A DNA stretch of 30,751 nt from Porphyromonadaceae bacterium UBA7087. GTDB taxonomy: Bacteria > Bacteroidota > Bacteroidia > Bacteroidales > Muribaculaceae. Position numbers and translations under genes: made by a program. The stretch lies in assembly GCA_002493515.1 (NCBI GenBank), contig DKYZ01000076.1, forward strand, positions 1 through 30,751, given 5' to 3'. Below, piece by piece: positions 6,935 through 15,610 of this stretch. Positions within the stretch are counted from its first letter, which is position 1, and every line of letters begins with the position of its first letter. The notes below the pieces were generated by a model that was not told the DNA's origin, ran no database searches, and was given only the letters and a program-made list of their open reading frames with translations.

Positions 6935-8290
6935 TCAGCGTTTCATTCCGGGCATTCCCGGCATTCCGCCCCTCCCCTTCATCTGCTTCATGAGCTTCAT
7001 GGGGTTCTTCATATTGGTGGCCATGCGCATCATCTTGCGGGTCTCCTCAAACTGCTTCAGGAGCCTGTTGACATCCTGCAGCGTCGAGCCCGACCCTTTG
7101 GCAATGCGCTGGCGGCGGCTTGTGTTGATTATCTCAGGATTATGACGCTCGTCGGGGGTCATGGAGTTGATTATCGCCTCGATTCCCTTGAAGGCGTCGT
7201 TGTCTATGTCAATGTCCTTTATCGCCTTCCCCACGCCCGGAATCATGGAGGCAAGCCCCTTGAGGTCGCCCATCTTCTTGATCTGCTGGATCTGGTGCAT
7301 GAAGTCCTCGAAGTCGAACTTATTCTTTCTGATTTTCTCCTGAAGCCGCTCCGCCTCTTTCTGGTCATAGACCTCCTGGGCGCGCTTGGCGAGCTCCACT
7401 ATGTCGCCCATGCCGAGGATACGGCTGGCCATTCCCTCGGGATTGAACTCCTGGATATCCTCCAGCTTCTCGCCGGTGCCGACGAATTTGATCGGCTTCT
7501 CCACCACGCTGCGTATCGACAGGGCGGCTCCGCCACGCGTGTCGCCGTCAAGCTTTGTCAGCACCACTCCGTCGAAGTCCAGGCGGTCGTTGAAGGCCTT
7601 TGCCGTGTTCACAGCGTCCTGACCCGTCATAGCGTCGACCACGAAGAGTGTCTCCTGGGGCTTTATGGCATTCTTTATGGCCTCGATTTCGTCCATCATG
7701 GCCTCGTCGACCGCAAGGCGACCGGCGGTATCGACAATCACAAGGTCATAGCGGCCCTTGGCCTGGGCTATGGCGTTGCGGGCAATCTCTACCGGATTCC
7801 TGTTGCCTTCCTCCGTATAGACCGGCACACCGACCTGCTCTCCCACCACCTTCAGCTGCTCGATGGCGGCCGGACGGTAGACGTCGCCGGCCACAAGCAG
7901 GGGGCGTCTGCCTTTCGACTTCAGCCTGCGCGCCAGCTTACCCGAGAAAGTGGTTTTTCCGGAGCCCTGCAGGCCCGACATCAGAATCACCGTCGGATTG
8001 CCCGAGAGATTGAGCGGAGCCTCGGCCCCTCCCATGAGCTGGGTGAGCTCGTCGTGAACAATCTTCACCATCAGCTCCTTGGGCTTCAGGGAGTTGATCA
8101 CGTTCTGCCCGAGAGCCTTGCTCTTCACAGTGTCGGTGAATGTCTTTGCCACTTTATAATTGACGTCGGCGTCGAGCAGCGCCCGGCGCACGTCTTTCAT
8201 TGTCTCGGCTATGTTTATCTCGGTGATGCGGCCCTCTCCCTTCAGAATCTTGAAGGAACGCTCGAGCCGGTCGGAAAGGGTGTTGAACAT
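6935..8290 (-). CDS. ffh: Signal recognition particle protein Ffh
   Basis: Ffh is the GTPase of the signal recognition particle, which binds signal sequences and the SRP RNA and delivers ribosomes to FtsY at the membrane. The order is the standard one over 451 residues: helical N domain (1-95), G domain with P loop GLQGSGKTT (106-114), DTAGR, and TKLDGDTRGGAAL, and a methionine-rich M domain from about 300 with a C-terminal tail ending in GMPGMKR. All GTPase motifs look intact. The gene lies 37 bases after panD with no recognisable promoter between, so transcription with the pan genes is likely. Confidence 0.99.
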   Translation of the reverse strand: MFNTLSDRLERSFKILKGEGRITEINIAETMKDVRRALLDADVNYKVAKTFTDTVKSKALGQNVINSLKPKELMVKIVHDELTQLMGGAEAPLNLSGNPTVILMSGLQGSGKTTFSGKLARRLKSKGRRPLLVAGDVYRPAAIEQLKVVGEQVGVPVYTEEGNRNPVEIARNAIAQAKGRYDLVIVDTAGRLAVDEAMMDEIEAIKNAIKPQETLFVVDAMTGQDAVNTAKAFNDRLDFDGVVLTKLDGDTRGGAALSIRSVVEKPIKFVGTGEKLEDIQEFNPEGMASRILGMGDIVELAKRAQEVYDQKEAERLQEKIRKNKFDFEDFMHQIQQIKKMGDLKGLASMIPGVGKAIKDIDIDNDAFKGIEAIINSMTPDERHNPEIINTSRRQRIAKGSGSTLQDVNRLLKQFEETRKMMRMATNMKNPMKLMKQMKGRGGMPGMPGMKR

Positions 8291-8327
8291 TATTATCTGG
8301 AGATTATTTTTTTCTTAGTTGATTACG

Positions 8328-8675
8328 TTACAGGCTGTTGGTGGCCGTATCGGGGAAAATCACCACCGGTTTGTGTGTCTCCGCCTCCTCGGGAGTCATC
8401 AGGGCATATGTCATTATTATGACTATGTCGCCGGGCTGTGCCTTGCGTGCCGCCGCTCCGTTCAGACATATCACGCCGCTCCCCTCCGGGCCGGCAATGA
8501 CATAGGTGTCGAAACGCTCGCCGTTGTTGTTATTGACTATCCAGACCCTCTGCCCCTCGAGTATCCCCGAGGCGCGGAGCAAGGCTGAGTCGATGGTTAT
8601 GCTGCCTATATAGTTCAGATTCGCCTCGGTGACGGTCACCCGGTGAATCTTCGACTTCATCATTTCAATCAACAT
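8328..8675 (-). CDS. panD: Aspartate 1-decarboxylase PanD
   Basis: PanD makes beta-alanine from aspartate for pantothenate synthesis. It is a pyruvoyl enzyme that cleaves itself between a glycine and a serine, and here the site is YIGSITID with G24 and S25, the same numbering as the E. coli enzyme, which supports the first methionine as the start. The length (115 residues) is close to the family norm, and the conserved KSKIHRVTVTEANLNY start and NGAAARKAQPGD segment are present. It lies 11 bases downstream of panC, so the two enzymes that make and use beta-alanine are in one transcript. Confidence 0.98.
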   Translation of the reverse strand: MLIEMMKSKIHRVTVTEANLNYIGSITIDSALLRASGILEGQRVWIVNNNNGERFDTYVIAGPEGSGVICLNGAAARKAQPGDIVIIMTYALMTPEEAETHKPVVIFPDTATNSL

Positions 8676-8686
8676 ATGGAAATCTT

Positions 8687-9553
8687 TCAGTTATTAGGAG
8701 TTCTGTAAGCTATATTGTCGATCAGGCGCACTTTGCCGCAGTAGACCGTGATGCATCCCACGACCCACGGGGATTCCTCCCAGTTGTCGACAGCCTCGAG
8801 AGTGCGGGCGTCGACAATCTCGAAATATTCCACCTCAAGGCCATCGTGGGAATTGATGCGTCCCGTGACGTAATCGCGGGTCTCCTCCACGGTGTGGGTC
8901 CGGCTGAACGGCACGCTGTCACGCAGCGTCCTGTAGATTTCCGGAGCAAGCGCGCGCTGCGCGCTGTCGAGAAGGGCATTGCGGCTTGACAGGGCGAGGC
9001 CGTCGCTGTCCCTGACGATGGGACATGCCACTATGTCGACGTCTATTCCCTCGCTCCTGACCATATTGCGTATCACGGCAATCTGCTGGAAATCCTTCTC
9101 GCCGAAATATGCGCGGTCGGGACGCACAAGATTGAACAGACGGCTCACCACCTGCGCCACTCCCTGGAAATGTCCGGGGCGGTGGATGCCCTCCATCACC
9201 TCGGCGGCGCGGCCGAGGTCAAACACATGCTCGGCGGCGCGGGCCGCGCCGTCGGGATAGACCTCCTCCACAGAGGGTGCGAACACGGCCGCCGCGCCGG
9301 CCTCGGCAAGCAGACGGAAATCGCGCTCCTCCTCACGGGGATAGGTGGCGAGGTCGTCGGGATTATTGAATTGCGTCGGATTCACAAATAGACTGACGAT
9401 GGCAGCGCCGTTCTCCTCTACGGCCCTCTTCACCAGAGAGAGATGGCCTTTGTGGAGAGCGCCCATCGTGGGCACGAGCCCTATGGATGCATTCTGCTGT
9501 CTGCGCTCCCCGACATAATCGAGCAGCTCGCTGACTTTTCTGATTATCAACAT
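8687..9553 (-). CDS. panC: Pantothenate synthetase PanC
   Basis: PanC joins pantoate and beta-alanine with ATP to give pantothenate, the coenzyme A precursor. The 288-residue protein has the nucleotidyltransferase signature GLVPTMGALHKGH with the HxGH pair (H34, H37), the FVNPTQFN segment that contacts substrate, YFGEKDFQQ, and the SSRN motif. It is first in the leftward series panC-panD-ffh, and a TAnnTTTG box lies about 65 bases upstream. The start at 9553 gives the usual family N terminus. Confidence 0.98.
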   Translation of the reverse strand: MLIIRKVSELLDYVGERRQQNASIGLVPTMGALHKGHLSLVKRAVEENGAAIVSLFVNPTQFNNPDDLATYPREEERDFRLLAEAGAAAVFAPSVEEVYPDGAARAAEHVFDLGRAAEVMEGIHRPGHFQGVAQVVSRLFNLVRPDRAYFGEKDFQQIAVIRNMVRSEGIDVDIVACPIVRDSDGLALSSRNALLDSAQRALAPEIYRTLRDSVPFSRTHTVEETRDYVTGRINSHDGLEVEYFEIVDARTLEAVDNWEESPWVVGCITVYCGKVRLIDNIAYRTPNN

Positions 9554-9615
9554 ATCGTTACGGAGAGGATAATGAATAAAAATGCCTCAGACCGCATTTC
9601 GGCCTGTTTCGGGTG

Positions 9616-9623
9616 CAAAATTA
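9616..9623 (-). promoter_or_regulatory. Probable panC promoter -7 box
   Basis: The minus strand reads TAATTTTG, matching TAnnTTTG, about 65 bases upstream of panC. No convincing TTG is found 19-21 bases further upstream, so strength cannot be judged. Confidence 0.45.
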
Positions 9624-9695
9624 ATGAAAAGTTGAGAAACCTCCCACTTTCATATTAAAGAATTTTAAAATTAAGGCCGCGGCAACCCCAAAACG

Positions 9696-9725
9696 CTCAT
9701 ATATGAGAATAAATTATTAACTTTG
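9696..9725 (+). promoter_or_regulatory. Promoter -7 box with adjacent palindrome, upstream of the glycogen-synthase-like gene
   Basis: TAACTTTG at 9718-9725 matches the Bacteroidetes -7 consensus. Where the -33 box would be expected there is instead a perfect 12-bp palindrome, CTCATATATGAG (9696-9707). This may be an operator or a coincidental AT-rich repeat. The leader before the start codon is about 65 bases. Confidence 0.45.
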
Positions 9726-9798
9726 CACAAAATATGTGAAGCCGCAGCCTCCGGGACCCTTCTGCACTCCCAAGAGCAGGCATCGAGCAGATTAGACT

Positions 9799-10608
9799 AT
9801 GACAAACAACCGCATACTTTACGTTTCCCAGGAGATAGCCCCTTATCTCCCCTCTTCGCCCATGGCGGACCTGGGCCGCAACCTTGCCCAGGACATGCAC
9901 GCGAGGGGCTGGGAGGTTAGAACCTTCATGCCCAACTACGGCTCCGTCAACGAGCGCCGCAACCAGCTCCACGAGGTGATTCGTCTCAGCGGGCTCGGTA
10001 TCATCATCGATGACAACGACCATCCCCTCATAATTAAGGTGGCTTCGATGCTGCCCACCCGAATTCAGGTCTATTTCGTAGACAACGACGACTTTTTCCA
10101 GAAATCGGACGACGACGAGGACGCCGTGGGGTCAAACCGAGGCGACAACGACGAACGCGCGATTTTTTTCGCCCGCGGCACAGCCGAGACGGTTAAGAAA
10201 CTGCGCTGGGAGCCTAAGGTGGTGCACTGCACCGGATGGATAACGGCGATGATTCCTATCTACCTGAGACGTATATTCAACGACGACCCGGCTTTCAAGA
10301 CCACAAAAATCGTATATTCCATGATGCCGGGAGATATCACAGGCGGCGTCGACGAGCGTTTCATGGCCAAGCTTGAGGCCGACGGACTGCATAACAAGGA
10401 CCTCAAGAAATTCGCCGGAATGGCCAACGACACATCCCTGCTCCACAAGATAGGAATGGAATATGCCAACGGCATTGTCTTCCATGATCCGGAGCCTCCG
10501 CAGGCGCTTCTGGAGTTCGCGCATCAGACCGGTAAACCGATTCTCCTGGCCGCCGACCTCGAAAAAGGGGCCGAGGCACTTGAGGAGTTCTACAAAACAC
10601 TCCGTTGA
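9799..10608 (+). CDS. Glycogen/starch-synthase N-terminal domain protein (GT5-like, truncated)
   Basis: This 269-residue protein matches only the N-terminal Rossmann domain of glycogen synthases: RILYVSQEIAPYLPSS at the start, RTFMPNYGSVNERR, the VYFVDNDDFF strand, an IFFARGTAETVKKL helix, and VVHCTGWITAMIPIYL. The C-terminal nucleotide-sugar domain is absent. The KTGGL motif that binds ADP-glucose in true glycogen synthases is replaced by SSPMADLG, so sugar transfer is doubtful. Proteins of this short form next to panC are, to my knowledge, common in Bacteroidales, so truncation is a lineage feature rather than recent damage. The stop overlaps the region just before the next start, indicating one operon with the DUF4270 gene. 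Confidence 0.88.
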   Translation: MTNNRILYVSQEIAPYLPSSPMADLGRNLAQDMHARGWEVRTFMPNYGSVNERRNQLHEVIRLSGLGIIIDDNDHPLIIKVASMLPTRIQVYFVDNDDFFQKSDDDEDAVGSNRGDNDERAIFFARGTAETVKKLRWEPKVVHCTGWITAMIPIYLRRIFNDDPAFKTTKIVYSMMPGDITGGVDERFMAKLEADGLHNKDLKKFAGMANDTSLLHKIGMEYANGIVFHDPEPPQALLEFAHQTGKPILLAADLEKGAEALEEFYKTLR

Positions 10609-10610
10609 CA

Positions 10611-12026
10611 ATGAAGGCATCAAGATATTTTCCGATTCTCGCCATCGGCTCGCTATGCGGCGCCGCAACCTCATGCAATGAGGATGTGAGCGACATAGGC
10701 TCATCCATAGTCTCGGGAGAGGTGAACATCATAGCAGACTCCACGCTATTCGACCTCAAGGCCCGTTCGGTGGAGACGCCTCCATTCGACTCAAGGTCAA
10801 CTTTCAATCTGCTGGGACGCCTTTATTCGCCGGAATACGGCGACCTCAGGTGCTCTTTCGTAGGTCAGCTCATGTGCGCGTATCCTTTCCCGGTGGCAGA
10901 CTCCATAGCCTCGTCACGCGTGGACTCCGTGGTGATGATGGTGTCGGTGCCCAGAGGCTATCTCACGGGCGACTCCCTCGCGCCGCAGCAGCTCACGGTC
11001 TATCCGCTGACCAAACAGCTTCCCGCAGACATAGCCAACAACTTCGACCCCCAGGGATACTATGACCCGTCGAGGATTCTCGGACGGCGTTCATACACAC
11101 TCTCCGAAATCTCATCGTCCGACTCGGTATTCGCAAAATCGAAATACGTCCACATAAAAGTCAACCTGCCGCGTGAGTTCGGCGTTAAGACTTTCGACGA
11201 CTACCGCTCGAATCCGGAGATCTTCCAGTGGCCGCAGTCGTTCGCGAAATATTTCCCCGGCATCTATGTGGAGCCATCCTTCGGACGCGGCTGCGTGGCA
11301 AGCGTGGCCGGAGTCAATGTCTTTACATATTACCACCATTACGAGCTGCGTGAGGTGAAGGAAGACTCGGTCAAGGTCACAAAGCAGGTGACTGTCAAGG
11401 ATTCCGTGGACCTTTTCGCTCTCGCTCCGGAAGCTCTCAACAGCAACAACATCTCCTACTCCGTGGCTGAAAGCCTCCGTCAGAAAGTGGCGGCCGGAGA
11501 GATAATAGCTACCACCCCCGGTGGCTACGCCGTGGAGGTGACATTCCCTGTGAGGGAAATCATTAAGAAATATAAGGAGAAAGAGGGGGAGCTGAAGGTG
11601 ATAAGCGACCTGACGTTCGCCCTGCCGGCCACAACCGTGCCCAACGACTACGATATCCCGGTGTGTCCGCAGATGCTCCTTATAAAGAAGAGCGAGATGG
11701 ACTCATTCTTCGCCGAAAACAAGCTGCCCGACAGCAAGACATCTTTCTGGGCGAATTACGACTCCACCAAGGGACGCTACAATTTCTCATCCATGAGGAA
11801 GTATATAATCGACCTTCTCGACAAGACCGACCTCACGGAAGAAGACGAGGCGTTCATGCTCGTCCCGGTCCTTGTGACCACGGAAGAGGTGAAAAACGAA
11901 TACACAGGGCAGCTCACCACCTACGTCATAGGCTGCGAGCATTATCTCGCACGCCCGACGATGACGAAATTCTTCACCGACAGAGCGCAGATCAACTTCA
12001 CGTTCTCCGAACAGATAATCGATTGA
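10611..12026 (+). CDS. DUF4270 family lipoprotein
   Basis: A 471-residue secreted lipoprotein. The signal peptide ends in a lipobox (AATSC, lipid cysteine C22), followed by acidic residues (NED), as in exported Bacteroidetes outer-membrane lipoproteins. The body has the DUF4270 pattern: short beta strands, a segment on the first conserved repeat (NLLGRLYSPEYGDLRCSF), repeated D-S-V-V/D-S-L elements, and a late LLIKKSEMDSFFAENKLPDS helix. The function of the family is unknown. ATG 10611 is used; the in-frame TTG six bases earlier overlaps the previous stop. It is followed after 2 bases by the CapA-like gene, so translation of the three genes is probably coupled. Confidence 0.88.
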   Translation: MKASRYFPILAIGSLCGAATSCNEDVSDIGSSIVSGEVNIIADSTLFDLKARSVETPPFDSRSTFNLLGRLYSPEYGDLRCSFVGQLMCAYPFPVADSIASSRVDSVVMMVSVPRGYLTGDSLAPQQLTVYPLTKQLPADIANNFDPQGYYDPSRILGRRSYTLSEISSSDSVFAKSKYVHIKVNLPREFGVKTFDDYRSNPEIFQWPQSFAKYFPGIYVEPSFGRGCVASVAGVNVFTYYHHYELREVKEDSVKVTKQVTVKDSVDLFALAPEALNSNNISYSVAESLRQKVAAGEIIATTPGGYAVEVTFPVREIIKKYKEKEGELKVISDLTFALPATTVPNDYDIPVCPQMLLIKKSEMDSFFAENKLPDSKTSFWANYDSTKGRYNFSSMRKYIIDLLDKTDLTEEDEAFMLVPVLVTTEEVKNEYTGQLTTYVIGCEHYLARPTMTKFFTDRAQINFTFSEQIID

Positions 12027-12028
12027 AA

Positions 12029-13123
12029 ATGTCAGGAGCCGCACTCTTATTCGTTTCGCTGATAAATCTCATCACAGGAGCCGACAGCGTCGGCTCCGCC
12101 CCCAAGGCGGAGCTTCTCTTCGTCGGCGACGCCATGCAGCATCAGGCGCAGCTTGACCGCGCCAGAGAGCTTGCCGGGGGCAAAGGATATGACTACGACG
12201 GCTGCTTCACATTCATAGCCCCGACAGTGACCGAAGCAGACTACGCCGTATGCAATCTGGAAGTGCCCCTCGGTGGAGGCCCGGATTACACGGGCTATCC
12301 CTGCTTCTCGGCCCCCGACAGCTACGCGGAGGCACTTCGCGACGCCGGATTCGACATGATGCTCACTGCCAACAACCATTGTCTCGACCGCCGCGACAAG
12401 GCCATGCGACGCACTCTTACCGCTCTCGACTCGCTCGGCATCGACCACATAGGGACATACCGTGACGCAGCGCAGAGGCGTGAGCTCGTGCCGTTCATCA
12501 AGGATATAAACGGATTTAAAATAGGATTCCTGAATTATACTTACGGCACCAACGGCATTGAACCGCGCGAGGGAGCCGAGGTGTCGCTCATCGACCGCGA
12601 CAGAATGGCGGAGGAGATACGCCTTACCCGCGAGGCCGGAGCCGAAATAGTGGTTGTGGCCATCCACTGGGGAGTGGAATATGTTCTGATAGAGAACCAG
12701 AACCAGCGCAATCTCGCTGATTTTCTCGTAGACCAGGGCGTCGACCTTATCATCGGCGGCCATCCCCACGTGATACAGCCCATGAAAATCGTGAGAAACG
12801 AAAAAGAGGGAAAGGATGTGCTTGTGGTCTATTCGCTGGGTAATTTCATATCCAACATGAAGACCGTAGACACGCGCGGCGGGGCTCTTGTCAGAGCTAC
12901 CATCACCCGCGATTCCGAAGGGAAAGCACGTTTCTCGGGAGCAAATTACGATACTTTCTTTTCAGCCAAGCCCGAGGGCCGCGGCTCTAACTTCACTGTA
13001 ATACCGTCATGGATGCCGGAAAAAATCCCGCCCGGACAGCACTCTCACTGGAACCTTTTCAACTCTTCCGCCCAGCGGATTTTCGATTCCAAAAACGAGG
13101 GTGTAGAGCGCCTTCACAAATGA
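12029..13123 (+). CDS. CapA-family metallophosphatase-like protein
   Basis: A 364-residue protein of the CapA / poly-gamma-glutamate synthesis group, which has a metallophosphoesterase fold. Motifs in order are LLFVGDAMQH (metal site), CNLEVPL, TANNHCLD, VVVAIHWGVEY, GGHPHVIQP and VYSLGNFISN. A hydrophobic N terminus (SGAALLFVSLINLITG) suggests export or membrane attachment. No poly-glutamate synthase genes are nearby, so capsule synthesis should not be assumed; the family also includes uncharacterised envelope proteins. ATG 12029 is 2 bases past the DUF4270 stop and gives the expected N terminus; a longer reading from 11663 overlaps the upstream gene and is rejected. The 181 bases to the next gene hold T-rich tracts but no clear hairpin or promoter. 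Confidence 0.9.
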   Translation: MSGAALLFVSLINLITGADSVGSAPKAELLFVGDAMQHQAQLDRARELAGGKGYDYDGCFTFIAPTVTEADYAVCNLEVPLGGGPDYTGYPCFSAPDSYAEALRDAGFDMMLTANNHCLDRRDKAMRRTLTALDSLGIDHIGTYRDAAQRRELVPFIKDINGFKIGFLNYTYGTNGIEPREGAEVSLIDRDRMAEEIRLTREAGAEIVVVAIHWGVEYVLIENQNQRNLADFLVDQGVDLIIGGHPHVIQPMKIVRNEKEGKDVLVVYSLGNFISNMKTVDTRGGALVRATITRDSEGKARFSGANYDTFFSAKPEGRGSNFTVIPSWMPEKIPPGQHSHWNLFNSSAQRIFDSKNEGVERLHK

Positions 13124-13304
13124 TTTGATGTTCATATTGAATTTTCGTTAAGTTTTTTTTATTTTTTTATTCGCATAAGTATAACGCGTCCCTTGCGGAA
13201 ATGGTTGAATCCGGCGAACGTAAATTCCGTTTTTAAATCTGCCGGCAGGCCGGGAACAATGCGGATAACCCCCATATCTACTCAAAATATCAGACTATAA
13301 AGAG

Positions 13305-14921
13305 ATGATCCAAGTCAACAACTTAGGAATGCAGTTTGGAAAGCGAGTGCTTTTCCAGGACGTCAACCTGACGTTTACCCACGGCAACTGCTATGGCATC
13401 ATAGGCGCCAACGGCGCCGGAAAATCGACACTTATGAAGATTCTGTCGGGCGAGCTCAGCCCGACACAAGGCAGCGTCACCTTCGGACCCGGGGAAAGGC
13501 TCTCCGTGTTGAGCCAGGACCACTTCGAGTTTGACGAATGCACGGTCATCGAGACTGTGCTGCGCGGCCACACCGTGCTTTGGGACATCATGCAGGAGAA
13601 AGACGCCATTTATGCCAAGGAGGATTTCACCGACGCCGACGGCCTCCGCGCCGCCGAACTCGAGGAGAAATTCGCAGAGCTCGAGGGATGGAACGCCGAA
13701 AGCGACGCCGCAGCCCTTCTCTCGGGACTTGGAATAAAGGAAGACCGCCACTATATGCTCATGAAAGACATGAGCGCCAACGAGAAGGTAAGGGTGCTTC
13801 TCGCCAAAGCCCTTTTCGGCAATCCCGACAACCTTCTGCTTGACGAGCCGACCAACGACCTGGACCTCGAGACAGTGGCATGGCTGGAAAACTATCTCGC
13901 CAATTTCGAGAACACCGTGCTTGTGGTAAGCCACGACCGCCATTTCCTCGACGCCGTCAGCACCCATACCCTCGACATCGACTATAACAAGATATCGCTC
14001 TTTGCCGGAAACTACAGCTTCTGGTACCAGTCGTCGCAGCTCGCCCTGCGCCAGCAGCAGGCCGCCAACAAAAAGGCCGAGGAGAAGAGGAAGGAGCTCC
14101 TGGAGTTCATACAGCGTTTCAGCGCCAACGTAGCCAAGAGCAAGCAGACCACGAGCCGCAAGAAGATGCTCGAGAAGCTGAACGTAGAGGAGATAAAGCC
14201 TTCGTCGCGACGCTATCCCGGCATAATCTTCACTCCGGAAAGGGAAGTGGGCAACAAGATCGTGGAGGTCAAGGGGCTTAAGGCAAGTGTCGACGGGGAG
14301 GTGCTTTTCAACGATGTCAATTTCCAGATAGAGAAAGGCGACAAGGTGGCATTCCTCAGCCGCGACCCGCGGGCCATGACCGCCCTCTTTGAGATCATCA
14401 TGGGCAACCGCAAGGCCGACGCCGGGGAATACGCCTGGGGACAGACCATCACCACAGCATACCTGCCGCTCGACAACAGCCGCTTCTTCGAGACAGACCT
14501 TAATCTTGTAGACTGGCTTTGCCAATGGAGCAACGACTCGTCGGAGATTTATCTGAAGGGTTTTCTCGGAAAGATGCTTTTCAGCGGCGAGGAGGTTCTG
14601 AAAAAGGCGAGTGTGCTGTCCGGAGGCGAGAAGATACGCTGCATGATAGCGCGCATGATGCTGGCCAACGCCAACACGATGGTGCTTGACTCCCCTACCA
14701 ACCATCTTGACCTGGAGTCGATCCAGGCGTTCAACAACACCCTGCAGAATTTCAAGGGCGTGATCCTGATGTCGAGTCATGACCATGAGTTCATCCAGAC
14801 TGTCTGCAACCGTATCATCGAGCTCACCCCCAACGGCACTATCGACAAGCTGATGGACTACGATGACTATATCACCGACGAAAAGGTGGCCGCCGTCCGC
14901 GCGAGACTGTACGGGGACTGA
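13305..14921 (+). CDS. ABC-F family ATPase (YbiT-like) with one degenerate ATP site
   Basis: A soluble protein of two ABC domains in tandem without membrane segments, 538 residues, as in ABC-F proteins that act on ribosomes. Domain 1 has Walker A GANGAGKST (34-42) and Walker B LLLDEPTND with catalytic E181. The linker (about 245-295) is charged and helical, and carries the SANVAKSKQTTSRKKMLEKL segment. Domain 2 has the signature LSGGEK (439-444). Its Walker A is lost (VAFLSRDPRAMTAL, 348-361), its Walker B glutamate is serine (VLDSPTNHLD, S463), and the domain 1 signature is altered (MSANEK, 156-161). So one composite site is intact and the other degraded. Loss of the second Walker A occurs, as I recall, in the Bacteroidales relatives. 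Confidence 0.93.
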   Translation: MIQVNNLGMQFGKRVLFQDVNLTFTHGNCYGIIGANGAGKSTLMKILSGELSPTQGSVTFGPGERLSVLSQDHFEFDECTVIETVLRGHTVLWDIMQEKDAIYAKEDFTDADGLRAAELEEKFAELEGWNAESDAAALLSGLGIKEDRHYMLMKDMSANEKVRVLLAKALFGNPDNLLLDEPTNDLDLETVAWLENYLANFENTVLVVSHDRHFLDAVSTHTLDIDYNKISLFAGNYSFWYQSSQLALRQQQAANKKAEEKRKELLEFIQRFSANVAKSKQTTSRKKMLEKLNVEEIKPSSRRYPGIIFTPEREVGNKIVEVKGLKASVDGEVLFNDVNFQIEKGDKVAFLSRDPRAMTALFEIIMGNRKADAGEYAWGQTITTAYLPLDNSRFFETDLNLVDWLCQWSNDSSEIYLKGFLGKMLFSGEEVLKKASVLSGGEKIRCMIARMMLANANTMVLDSPTNHLDLESIQAFNNTLQNFKGVILMSSHDHEFIQTVCNRIIELTPNGTIDKLMDYDDYITDEKVAAVRARLYGD

Positions 14922-14978
14922 TCAGCCGGCCAGCAATAAAACAATATAAAACACTCAACATTCCAAAAATCAACAGTT

Positions 14979-15272
14979 ATGGTAAAACATATCGTGATGT
15001 TCAAACTCAAAGGGGAGCCCGAGGAGCGGCTGAGAGCCGCCGAGGCTTTCCGCGACGCCTTGATGGCCCTTCCCTCACAGATCGACGTCCTTGAGAGCAT
15101 GGAAGTGGGAATCAACGAGAATCCTGCCGAAAGCTGGGATCTCGTGCTCACCGCCACAGTGCCCGAAATGAAAGACGTGGCCACATACGCCACACATCCC
15201 GCCCATGTGGCGGCAGCCGCCCTCATTGCCGACTGCAAGGAGAGCCGCGGCTGCGTCGACTACGTGTGCTGA
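14979..15272 (+). CDS. Dabb family small protein
   Basis: A 97-residue protein of the dimeric alpha/beta barrel (Dabb) stress-responsive group. The marks are MVKHIVMFKLK at the start, a central helix (RAAEAFRDALMALPSQIDVLE), the WDLVLTATVPEM strand, and YATHPAHVAAAALI. Members are small homodimeric proteins of uncertain function; some are polyketide cyclases. It follows the ABC-F stop by 57 bases with no terminator between, so it is probably in the same transcript. A strong terminator lies just beyond it. Confidence 0.9.
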   Translation: MVKHIVMFKLKGEPEERLRAAEAFRDALMALPSQIDVLESMEVGINENPAESWDLVLTATVPEMKDVATYATHPAHVAAAALIADCKESRGCVDYVC

Positions 15273-15286
15273 TAATATCAATATGC

Positions 15287-15359
15287 CGGCTTTCCCGGAA
15301 GCCGGTTGTCAATGTCCAAGCCAAAACGAGCCCGATCGTCGCGATCGGGCTCATTTTTT
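15287..15359 (+). terminator. Strong terminator after the Dabb gene
   Basis: GAGCCCGATCG (15328-15338) pairs perfectly with CGATCGGGCTC (15342-15352) across a three-base loop, followed by T6 at 15354-15359. A smaller hairpin (CCGGCT with AGCCGG, 15287-15305) precedes it. Read leftward the main stem is followed by TTTT, so it could act in both directions. Confidence 0.9.
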
Positions 15360-15505
15360 CCATTAAAACAGGAATAAGGACTGGCTTAAAACTGATTAAA
15401 ACCACTGTTACAAACATTTCATGCCGTTGTCTCTCAACATGGATTGTCAAATCCTGCTTCTGAGCTCAAAAAAACCGAACATCCAACGGCACTCAATTCT
15501 TATGA
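15320..15505 (-). ncRNA. Candidate leftward small RNA
   Basis: A consensus promoter at 15511-15542 points leftward into a gene-free stretch. The first effective stop downstream is the bidirectional hairpin at 15328-15352. A transcript of about 180 nt is implied. It holds no convincing protein: the longest frames are weak and one runs through the terminator. Its 3' half would be complementary to any rightward transcript reading past the Dabb gene. Confidence 0.3.
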
Positions 15506-15510
15506 CCATG

Positions 15511-15542
15511 CAAATGTATAGATAAAACTCGACATATCCAAA
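15511..15542 (-). promoter_or_regulatory. Orphan consensus promoter
   Basis: On the minus strand TTTG (15539-15542) is followed by 20 bases and TACATTTG (15511-15518), a full match to the Bacteroidetes consensus. It lies downstream of the AddB-like stop and faces away from it, with no gene in front. The surrounding 15273-15610 interval is otherwise T/A-rich and empty. Confidence 0.65.
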
Positions 15543-15610
15543 TATCTATATCATATTTTCGCCTTTTTATTTCAATTTTTTCATAAAACACCTTTTTCAC
15601 CCATCAGCAT

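Noticed and set aside
7142..8422. 426-residue rightward frame opposite ffh
   Set aside because: Antisense shadow; ffh has all its GTPase motifs on the other strand.
11663..12028. 122-codon upstream extension of the CapA-like gene
   Set aside because: It overlaps the DUF4270 gene in another frame; ATG 12029 gives the expected hydrophobic N terminus and family motifs.
13323..14786. 487-residue leftward frame opposite the ABC-F gene
   Set aside because: Antisense shadow with no domain pattern.
15223..15450. 75-residue leftward frame after the orphan promoter
   Set aside because: It runs through a strong terminator hairpin and into the antisense of the Dabb gene, with no protein-like character.
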